Below, piece after piece: positions 29,101 to 41,100 of a stretch of 64,000 nt of DNA. The stretch's first letter is position 1, and each line of letters begins with the position of its first letter. The position numbers and the translations under genes were made by a program. The notes under the pieces are model-generated. The model worked only from the letters and a program-made list of their open reading frames with translations. It was not told the DNA's origin and searched no databases. The stretch spans positions 54,472,402 to 54,536,401 of the forward strand of contig JAVIAB010000059.1 in assembly GCA_032433765.1 (NCBI GenBank). Direction: 5' to 3'. The stretch comes from Megaustenia siamemsis. Taxonomy: Eukaryota; Mollusca; Gastropoda; Stylommatophora; Ariophantidae.

Positions 29101-32100
29101 TGGTTTAAGTTTTTTTATTTGTTTAAATGACACTTAATATTTCTACCTAAGCATTTCAGTGACATCCTCAGTATCTATTAACTCTTTCTGAACCATTGTT
29201 CAATACATAGGATCACAAGAGAAACCTTATTGGACTATTATCTGATATTTCAGATTCAATGCGCGCCATTGAATTTTATGTTTTGTGAAACAGTGATCTG
29301 AGCAGTGATCATCCGGAAGTTAATTTGTAAAATACCTATAATAACAGGCTTGTCTAATGTTTTAATCAACTTATTGTGCCGTCTATGTTTCACTTCCACA
29401 CTAAAGTATAAAACAGCATCAACTAAATAATCAAGTAGAGTTGTCCTCTACCTGTTCTTTGGCATCCATGAGATTTGATTTACACTCCTTTAGGCTCCTC
29501 TCTGTTTCCTTAAGTTGAGCCTGCCTCTTTGCCAGAGTCTTTTCCAGACACATAAGTTCCTCTTTCACATACTTCTGTCTGTTTCTCTCTAATTCATTCT
29601 CAAAACTGTCCTCTTCTGCTTTCAGTCTCCTGAAATATGCAAAACAGCAGCAGCACAGTGGAATGCTGTGGTATATAAAAGGGTGGAAGAAAATAAAAGA
29701 GAAAACATTTGACAGATTATGAGAGATTGAGATCCAGGCTGAACATGTGAGTACAGAACAAATAAAACAAGCAAAAAAATAAATATATAGGGAAAAGGTT
29801 AAATTAGGGTTTTGAATATGTGTGAGAAAGAGTTTTTGATATGTTTATGGAAGAATGTTGAATATGTGCAAAAAAAAATACAGTTTCACCAGTATAAGGA
29901 AGAATTTTTGATTTGTGTGAGGAAGAGATTTGTTTAAATGTGTAAGGAACAATTTTTAGATCTACATGTACATATGAGGAACATTTTCTTTACACAAAAA
30001 GAAAAAAAAAAAAAAAAGAAGACGTATGCATGTTTGTGGAAGATTTTCCATTATGTCTGGCAAAATATGTGGAAGAGTTTTGGAATGTGTATCAAGATGC
30101 ATGTATGTAGTTTTGACATTCGTGTAGCAGAGTGGAAAAAATGAAGCATGTGTACATGTGCAAGAATTAAAAGATATATGTGTTACAGTTTTGAACCCTC
30201 AGCAGATACAAAAATAAGCATATAGCAAAGACATAGGTTTAAAAAACTATGCTTGAAAGAATGTATGAATGTACATTGAGAAAAAGAAACACTTTAAAAT
30301 ATGAATGATGAAATGGTGCAAACATATTTTTTTGTTACGAGTACGTTAAGAAAGTACATTAAAAATATGAATTAAAAAAATATAATTAAAAATTACTGTT
30401 ATTATAATAATATAATAGCTATTCATCAGAAGAAATGATAACAATTGTTTCAGAGTTGAGTTGTTGTATAGCTCAGTCAAAGAATGCATTAAAAAAATTG
30501 AACAAGATATTATGCAGATGAATTTTTATAATGGAAATAAGAAAAAGAACACTTTTCAGTGTTATGTTGGTCCACTTCTAATTTATGGTAGTAAATCATA
30601 GACAAAGAAAATAAACATAAAATGGTATTCAGCAGCTAACCTAACAAAAGGACAAGACAAACAACAATGTTTTGGCAAAAGTCTTCATCAGGTATAACAA
30701 ACAAACTATACACATTAAACACAAAATTCCAAGTTAGAATGCACAACTTGATTCTTGATCCTACCTGCACCATTAGAGATCACACAAGACTTGTGTTTTT
30801 CACCACCTATCTCTATTCTTGGCAAGACATTCAATCTTATCTATTGAGTGTATGCCTACCAACATTGCTTCTCTTATAAGTGTTCTTTTTAGTGTCTCTT
30901 TAGATTTTCCTTTTTTTCTGTATCCTGATGTTTCCCATAGAAAAGCCTGTTTTGGAATTCATAACACCACAAGATTTTACAACCATGATGGTTTTCTCAC
31001 CTAGGGTTGCCATGAAGCAAGTATCAGAGTAAGGTTGTCAGCCTTGTGCTTAATGGTCAATGCACAATGTAAAATAAACAAATCCTCCATCTTGGAATGC
31101 ACTGGAACTACTACACAGCTCTAAAAAGTGATGGAAAAGATGGTGGCCAAGATTTTTGTAGAGTCTGGTTAAAAGATGAATAGACAATAGAGCAGGTAGG
31201 ATTTAATTAGACCAAAGGAACCAATGAAAAATTTGGAAAATTTTGAACAATGAAAGGAGGTGTCCCACAAAGAACAAAGAAAATGGGAAGAAGAGTAAAA
31301 GAAAGAAAGGATAGGAGTGCAAGTGGGAAGAAGAGCAAGAGAGGTAGTAATGATAATGCAGGGAGGAATAGAGACAGGACACAGAAAGGACATGGAGAGG
31401 AGACCAAATTATTAAAGAAAAGAGTGAAAAGAGTTTAATCCTCTTGGTTGGAGAGTACCAAAGTGGGCTATGAGTTGGTTCTCCAATGTCAGCCGGCTAT
31501 GGGTATCAGAGGAACAAGAGATTGTGTCAGCAACACAGACATCATCAGAGGTATTGTGTCCTGGCAATCTGAAATTAGAGGAGACAGGAGTGCTAGAATG
31601 ATGTTTGATGTTATATAAGTGTTCACAGTTTCTGTCTTCCAAGTGTCAACCTGTTTGGCCAATATATATTTTGAGACAATGTTGACAGATAGTGAATATC
31701 AGATACCGGGAAATGCACATAAAGCCTTCCTGGATATCAAAGGGGCCATTCGGGAACAAATCTTTGTGAGTCTGTAGTATGAAAGGACACATACTACAAG
31801 TTCTGATGCAGTGGGTCATACCCAGCATGTTCTGGCCAGAGTTATGGAGGCGGCACCTAACCAAAATATCTTGAAGGTTCCTATCACATTTAAAAGCCAC
31901 CAATGGTGGATCAGGGAATAGAAGGCGAGTAGTAGAGTCAGAGTGGAGGATAGATAGGTGTCGTTTCATGATCTGGCGTGCAGCCAGATTGTGGGGGTGA
32001 TGGGTAAGAGAGAGAACAGTTCTGTTAGAAGGAGAGCATTTTTAGAAGCTGGGTGAAACCCAAACCTCTGTTGGTAAAAAGAAAATGTGCTGAAATTTAA

Positions 32101-35100
32101 CCCAGACCCTTCTCACAAAATGTGAGCACGCTAACTACCCACTAATTCAGTCACATGAATAGAGACAAAAGAAACATTTAAACAAATTTTTTTTTAATAA
32201 CAAATATGTAACCAAATTTATAATTTTTCTATTGGTTAAGCATATTTTGCATTTGTTCACTATTTACTCATTACCTTGCTACAATCTTTTTGTTATTTCT
32301 TTTTCTCCAATAATTGAGTTCCCCAAGAGCATATTTTCTGTCTCTCTTCAGATCCTTCTCCTCAAATTTCATATCTTGCAGGTTTCTCTTCTGACGCTCA
32401 ATGGCTAAGTCAAGGCCTTCCAGCTCATCTCTGCGGTCCTAGAATTAACAATGAAAAAAAAACCTTTCCAATTATCAGAAGTCACTTTTTGACACATTGT
32501 TTAATCAAGTGGTAATTTTTCTACACCAATTTGTAATATTTCACATCCAATTGACCATACTACAAAAATGGATACATTGACTGACAGCTTTAGAGAACAT
32601 AATAGCAACAGTAGTAGACTGTGTCAGTTATTCTCCAACCAGGTTGATATGGCTTCAATTCCTGGCCGTATAAAGACTTCCAAGATGGCGTCTGTGTGTG
32701 GACAGTGTTTTCCGTTACAGCGTGTGTTTGTTTCTAAATATGCCGCCTACACGTGATGTGCTTCTTGGATTTAATGTTCTGCTCATGTATATTCGGCAGA
32801 CGGGAATGTCCATTCCGAAATATACAAAGTCTGTGAAGGTGGATGGGGCAGAAGGATGGGGAAGAAGCAATGACCAATGGCCCAGAAAGCGAAAACAGCA
32901 AAGTGTGTGGTACACAAGAGGCATGTTCAGGACATGAAAGACAAATGTGGCTGGCCACTGTGAAAGAGATTGGAGCCTCATCACGTACTAGTCCAGAGAA
33001 AGCCATGGAGAGGAATTCGAACTCATGTCAGAGGAAAGATCTAAACATAAGCACATGGAATGTTAGGACTAAACAATGAAGTCTTAAAACAACTAAAAAT
33101 GGAAAGAGAACTACTAAACACAGTTCAAACAAGATAAATGAGATTTTTGGGCCATGTTAAAAGACACAGCAGCCTGATAAAAGTAATCTTGGAGGGGAAA
33201 ATATGAGGTAAATGAGGCAGCAGTAAACCAAGACTAACATGGACGAGTAACATCAAAAGATGGACAAGTCAGCCTATGACAACCTGCACTATCAAAGCAA
33301 GAGACAGAGTGGAATAATGCTCCATGGTAGACAACCTTCATTGTGGAGATGGCACTCGATGAATGAGCTTTCATGACTGTGCTTTTATCATTTTTAATGT
33401 TTCTGAAACATTTAAAAGCTCTAACTGGATATTGATGATTGATGATTCTTAGCTTTTAATTAAAATTGCAATTACTTTGATTTCAATATTGCAATTACTT
33501 TGATTTCAATATTGCAATTACTTTGATTTCAATATTGCAATTACTTTGATTTCAATATATATCTCAGAAGAATAGTAATTCCCATTGAAGCACAGAAACA
33601 GCAAATAAAATTCTGGATTTCATCACAAATTTGTGTTTGTCCTTGACAAGATAATTTAAAAACAGAATGAAAATGTGTAATCTAAATTTTATAATTAAAC
33701 AATAGTAATACTATAAAAACATACATGAAGCCAAAATAGCAACAGATTTGTAATCAATTTTATAATGGTAAGGATAATTTCCAGTAAGATCAAAACCTGA
33801 CAGATACTTTACGAAGAGAAAGCAAATTTGAACATGTACAAAAACTTTACCTCCAATTCATTCAGCAGTTTCTTGATGTTCTTTCTCTCATCATGCAACA
33901 AAAATTCTTCCTGAGTGTCCTAAGAAGTCATTAAACACATTATATATGGACAATTTTGTTTAGACACTGATCATTTCTCTTTTAATTTGTAAAAAAACTC
34001 AACTTCTATAAACCTTACATGCATTCCATTTACATTAGTGTCTCTTGTAAAAAACTTAACTTCTAAACAGCTTACAGACATTCTATTTACATTGATGTCT
34101 ATTGTAAAAAACTTAACTTCTAAACAGCTTACAGACATTCTATTTACATTGATGTCTATTGTAAAAAAACTTAACTTCTAAACAGCTTACAGACATTCTA
34201 TTACATTGATGTCTATTATAGACAAGCTTGAATTCTTAAAATCCATTTATAAATATCACTTGAAAAGGTAATACAACAATTTCAACATACAAGAACGTTT
34301 TTAAATCCTTTTTTTTATAATTGCTTCTACCTGTTAATGAATATCGTTTAATTTTCTATTTCTAGATCTAATTCAGATTTGGTTTAATGTCTACATATCT
34401 TCTAATATCACTTCTAATTTCATTTCTTCTTGTTGAATTCAGTGTTCTTCAATAATATTTCACTTCAGTTGTTAAAAATCTTTCTTTAGTCTCTCACTGT
34501 TAATATCTACATTTAACACAAAGAGAAAAGTGTCAGCAGAAAGACTGTGATGTATGAAACTGTATCAACAGTCACAAATGTTTATTGTTGATATTTCTCT
34601 CTCTCTCTCTCTCTCTCTCTGTGATCAGGACTCAATCAGAGTAGGATTCCAGACTCTCACATGATGTCAGCTGTCAGGTTAAGTGTGTTGATCGCCCCCA
34701 CAGGCAGAACATCACAATTAGAGTCTGCCAGATCCACTCTGATTGAACACCTGTTAAAACGTTGCACTGTGTTCTGCGCCAGTGGCCCAGTGCATCCGAT
34801 TTCAGCAGCATTTTGTTCAGGTTTGCATTCCTTAGCCTTTGATTGTCCCCAATCTTCCTGCAAGGCAGCAGATGATCTTTTCTGTAGGGGGATTCTGCCC
34901 TTAGATGGTCGGCCCTCCCAGGTTTACGAGCACCATCTGTCCGAGTCACTAGAGGTGACTAACACAGACATGCACGCACAAAGATAGGAGATGTGACCAA
35001 CACAGACTTGCACACAGCAATACGAGGCATGACTAACACTGACACACATCAAGATATATGACACATGACTAACATAAACATGCACATAAAGATATGAGAT

Positions 35101-38100
35101 ATGACTGACATAGACATGCATACACAAAGATATGACACGTGCCTAACATAGACATGCACACAAAGATATGAGATATGATCAACATAGACATGCACACACA
35201 AGAATATGAGATGTGACATACACAGATATGTACACACAAAGACATGAGACATGACTAACATAAACATGGACGCAAAGATATGAGATATCTAACCCAAACA
35301 TGCACACACAAAGATATGACACATGATTAACACAGATACACACTAAGATATGAGATATGACTACACACAAAGATATGAGACATGATTAACAAGGACACAC
35401 CAAGATATGAGATATGACTAACATGACACACAACAAGATATGAGCCATGGCCAGCACACACACAAGCTAAGATATGAGTCATGGCAAGCACAGAAACACA
35501 TCAAGATATGAGCCATGGCTAGCACAGAAACACATAAAGATATGAGAGTATTTTTCACTAAAAAACACAAAGAAATGAACAATGTCCAGCACAGAAACAC
35601 ATTAAAGTATCCATATGCTTGGGTTTGATGTAGTACTCTTCTTAACGTGGGAATCATCAACATACGAGACGCAGGCCCCGATTAACTTTTCACAGGTTTC
35701 GTTCAAACAGTTGTCCGGAGATTTGAGAGTGCAGTCTGACCCATAGAACGTTCCCTTGCATGTACAGTTCCTGGTTGACTGTCCACAGGTGTCGTTGAAA
35801 CAGTTGTCTGGACATTTGAGAGTGCAGTCTGATCCGTAGCACGTCTCCTTGCACGCACAGTCTGTACCCTCCGGGTGACTCATGATGTCACAGCCATCAG
35901 AACACATCTGTCTGCACCGTAGCCCAAAATTACCATCGGGACAAGTGTCACTACAGATGTAGCCAGGACGTTTACATTGTAGGCATTTTCCGGATTTTTC
36001 CTCACATAAAGGACCGACACTAAGACACGACCCGGAGCAGTCGTGTCCACAGATCCCATGTGAACAGTTGCCGCGACATGTACCGATGATGACATTGTAT
36101 CCTTTGCAGCACCCACTATACACTGCACAAAACGACCAAGAATGCCCGTCCAGACAATAGGTGTCTGTAAATGTTTGCACCTCACTCACCATCAGTGCAC
36201 TTCTCGGCCTGTGAAATGGTTGATGAGAACTCAATCTTAATGTGTGCCATTGTCGCCTGTGTGGTGACTACAATAGTGTTCACAGAAATGTTTGGGTATG
36301 ATATATCATTATACTGGAACACTACACCGCCACTGTCAGAGAAAGCCTGTAGAGTGGCATTCTTTACCCGAATCATAGTGCTAGCTCGATGATAAATTCG
36401 AATGGTGTGAATCTTCCGAGACGTGGCATAGTTCAGATACCAGTAAACAGAATTGGTTCCACTTCTCAATTGTGTGTGTGTGCAGTCATTGTCATAGAGA
36501 TTGGTCTTTGTTTTGCCATTAACTGCAGCCTCTGGTCCACATCCGTCTCCTGTATAGCAAGCATTATATGTGTCGGTCTGGTTTGTGTTCTATTTGAGAG
36601 CCACATTCCGACCCCCGCCAATGTAAATGGAGCAGGTATTTGCAACTATCGCCCCTTCAATCCGTAACTTATTGATCAGACCAGCACAAGAGCAAAAGAC
36701 ATCAATCTCGTGCGAACTAACTACAAACCGTGATTCATTGTTACATGAGGCAGAACCATTTAGTTTCACCGTGAAACTGTCCGGATCCGTCAAGTCACCC
36801 ACACAAATCCCAAACCAGGAGAACGGCAAAGATTGTTAGAGAGTTGCCCCAAATGATGCAGAATCCGCATCCGGACCACATGTGGTGTCGCTGTCATCAA
36901 ACAGGAAAGCAGGTTCAGACCCCTGGGCGCATTTGCAAATGAGATCCAAGTACTAACACTGGGGTCTGAAATACCCGTGCTGACAACTGTCATTGTTTGG
37001 GCATGTCCCTGTAGTCCCGTCACAAACCGAGTCACTACAGCAGTGACATTGTAACGCACAATTCGTCCCAAACCAACCGGCTGCACAAATCAGGTCACTA
37101 ACTTCCTAGGCCTCGAACGAAGCCAGCAGAACAAAGACTTGATCCACAGCGGTGGTCAACGAACTGTTCACAAACATCTACTATCAAACAGTGGCCACAC
37201 CTCCAAAAATCCGCCAACTCGCTGTGACAACTCATGATGTTCATCATGATGTGATGTTCAAAGTCAACACTTCTCAAACGATGGCTCGGAAGCGATCATG
37301 CTTCCATCTTGGTGCATCCCATGACGTCATCTTGCTGATATTTGATGTTAATTGTCCATTTATTTTATTTCTTTTATACATCTCTTCTCTATTTCAGCCA
37401 CAGTTTTACTAAACTACACAAATTTGTTAAATCTTTTACTCTTTCCAATTACAAGAAATTGAATAATAAAGTAATTTAATAAAGACCATTCTCATTTTAA
37501 TTGTTCACTGTCTGCTTAATAACATCTACAAGCAAAATCCAGTTCTCTGAACATATACATATATATTTAAACATAAAATAACTTTAATATATATATTTAA
37601 TTTGGGAGCTCTGATAGCTCAGTGGTTAGTGAACTAGACTACAAAAGACAGGAGGTAGGGTTCGATCCCAACTGATGGCTTCCGGGTTCACCCAGCCTTA
37701 AATGGGTACCAAATTTTTTCTGGGAAAGTAAAGCGGCGCGGGCATAATACCGATCACATTACCTCAAAAATGATGTGCTGAATGTCTGTAAAATGTAAGG
37801 TCACTAACACCATACTCCCTGTACGCCACTTGGAATGGCAGGGGCACTTTACTTTTTTAAAAATATATTTAATTTAATTTTTTTTTAAAAGGAGGCTTGA
37901 CTAGAAAAACAAAAAGAATAATATTGAAGTGAAAGGCAATAACAGCGAGCATTAGTTCTTTTAGTGAGGTTAACAAGTTCAGTGAGATAGATGTATGGCT
38001 AGATGCATTATGGGTTCTGTGCAAGTCTCTGACACTTAATAGCAAAGATTGTCTAGAATTTCTGCTCTTTCTGCAGTTTTCAGCCCAAAATGACAGCAGA

Positions 38101-41100
38101 TAAACAGGCAAGTAGGCAGACAGACAATAGATAAGATAGATAGACTGACAGACAGATAAATAAATGCAGTATTTGAGAGTTTTTCAGGGCTACCAAACAG
38201 CTTAGTGCTTATGTAAGTCTCTTTTAGCCAATGTTCAGTCTGTGATAAGTTCAAGGATTGTTAATTTTGCTTCCTTTCTGCCTGTCTACAACTTCTGATT
38301 AATGTACAAATCTTGATGTTTTGTTCCTTGCATAATTCATTTATTTCACTCATATATTGTATTAGTCTTTTTGGGTTGTGGCTTTTTCTGACTAATGTTG
38401 CTCATGTTGATTATAAAAATAGTTATAACTTAAATTTAAAATAACATTTATGATTAAACATTGAATATTTGACACCAGGAAATTAAAAAAATGGCCAATA
38501 CTTGGAATGTTTCTTGAAATAAGCACTAAGCTTACTAAAGCCTTATTAATATCAAAGTTAATTAATCTGGAAAAATCACAATTTGGTTGTGTGGGTCGTA
38601 AATTGGAACCACTCCCACAAAATGTCCATTTTATGAATGAAGAGGATGTAGTAGGCTCAGATACTCTACTATAGACAATGTAACTTTTTAATTAACTGCC
38701 ACTTGGAGGATAACAAGCTGCTGTAGTTTGGTCACAATTGTGAACAAGGGAGACAGTACTACTCAATGCTGAGCAGTTGAATGATGATATCACATTTGAT
38801 TAACTACAATCATGAGATTGTTGGAACAAATTAAATAAGCACAGCACAAGTAGGATTGAATACCTGAAGCGACATGAGGTGTGTTTAATCAGTGGACTAC
38901 TGCAATTAACCGAATGAATAATTTTTGCAATCTGTCCCCCCGCCCGAGAAAGAACTGAATATCATTTAAAAAAACTAAGAATGCAATTCTGCTTTCTCAA
39001 ATAAACAAACTTGAACTCATTACCAAACATGAATGTTACTCTATATATTTAATACAACACTGTGGCATGCACACCTCCGAAAAGGAATGCAAAAATAAGT
39101 CCCAAATCATGCCTCATAAGCTCCGGACTTACCTGTGGTTTATGCAAATATAGTGCAACAAATATTTAAAGTACAGTAATTGTGCATGACTTAGATAAAA
39201 AAAGTTACATCTAAAATAAAAGAACTACAAACCTACCTTCTCTCTAGAAAGACGCAGTTTCAATTTTCTAATAATCTCCTGGAGTTCTGCAATGTAATCC
39301 TCCTGAAGGGAGTCACAATGAATGAAAGAAAATGAGAATAAAAGTGGCAACCTTGAAGATTCCAAAACATAAATATTGTAATCTCTCTCTGGCATTCACC
39401 CAATGACAACTAAAGGAATTTATTGTCCTCTTTGTGATCTGTCTTTAAAAGGACATTAAGTGGGCATAGGTGCATTGTGTTGTGGTTTATTTGCACCTTG
39501 CTGCCCAACACATCTGACTTCAGCATGGTATTATGAGTACTGGGTTGCCTTTCTTCTTTGATCCCTACTCGCTTGTGCAGACTAGATAGGTTTGTCTGTT
39601 TCTAGAGGCACTGTGGTGAGGTGGAGTAGGGTCTGGATGGTTCTGGTTCACCAATCCTGGTGCAAGCCATCAGCCTTGCCTCCAAATATTGTAATGAAAT
39701 GTATTTCACATGTCAAAAGTCTAGTGAAAGTATGGACATTTTTAAAAAATGAGAATTTAGGACTCAACTCAAATCAATTATCCACCCACATTGATTTATA
39801 AGAAAGCTGGAAAACAATGAAAGAAATGAAAAATAAACTAGCTACACTAAAGAAAAATGTATAAGAATAATATGTTACATGTCATGGAGCAAATTCAAGA
39901 CTAGCACAGAAATGAGGGAAATGGTCATGCAATCAATAGTCTCACATATAATCAGGAATTTACAATAACATATTGGCCATTTGACAAGAAGAAATAACAT
40001 GAGAATCACAAAGCAAGCACTCAAATGAGAGACAACAGCAGCACTAGGAAAAGAACACTGACAAGAGAGGTACAGATAAGAGGCATCAACGAGAACCAAG
40101 ATTGAGAAGCTAACCAGAATAGAGTATTATTGAAAGGTACATTTTGAGTCCTGTTGATGTCTGATAGCACTGGTAGGATGTAAAGTGTAAATTAACTTCA
40201 CATACAAGAAACATGATGGGCAGACCAAAGACAATTTGGCAAGAAACAAAAGGTAGATATACACAGTAATGGCTGGAACTGGGTCTTCCTTAGAAGGGTG
40301 ACCAAAGACAACAAGCAAAGGGTAGATATACACAGTAATAGCCAGAACAGGGTCTTCCTTCGAAGAGTAACCACAGGCCAAAGAAAAGAAACAGAAGGTA
40401 GATATATACAGTATGGGCAAGAATTGAGTCTCCCTTCGAAGGGTGACAATAGACAACAAAAAAAAAAAGGTAGATATACACAGGATGGGCCAGAACTGGA
40501 TTTCCCTTTGAAGGGTAACCATACACCTAACAATGGAGAGAAATTGCTGTTCGACAGGATGCCTGTGAAATATCAGTCAATGATAGCTTTCTGTGTGTTC
40601 GTGATCATAGAAAAAAGAAGATTTGATGAGAACAAAAACTGAACATATGAAACAATAAAAAAGAGAGAACATAACAGATGAATAATTGAAATGGTTTAAT
40701 TCTAGTCAATGTTCTATATTATTTTTTTCTTTCTTTGTCACCTGCCATGTACTTTTCCCAGTGATTTTTTGAGTTGCTTCAATTGCACTATATTTTTATA
40801 TTACAGTTCAGGCATCCATTTCATTTGTGACCCAGCCAGTGTTAATTTAACCCTCCTACCCTCTGATCAGGGAGCTGCGATAGCTCAGTGGTTATTGAAC
40901 TGGACTACAAAGGACAAGAGGTAGGGTTCAATCTCAACCGATGGCTTCCGGTTCACCCAGCCTTTAATGGGTACTGGATTTGTTTTCTGGAAAGTAAAGC
41001 GGCACGGGCATAATAACGACCACATTACCACAAAATCATGTGCTGAAGGTCTGTAAAATTTATGGTCACTAACACCATATTTAACCCTCAATTACTGTTT

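Noticed and set aside
34924..35370. Cys/His/Val-rich minus-strand frames resembling a cysteine-rich peptide
   Set aside because: They follow the degenerate minisatellite at 34986-35600 and have no leader or consistent cysteine spacing.
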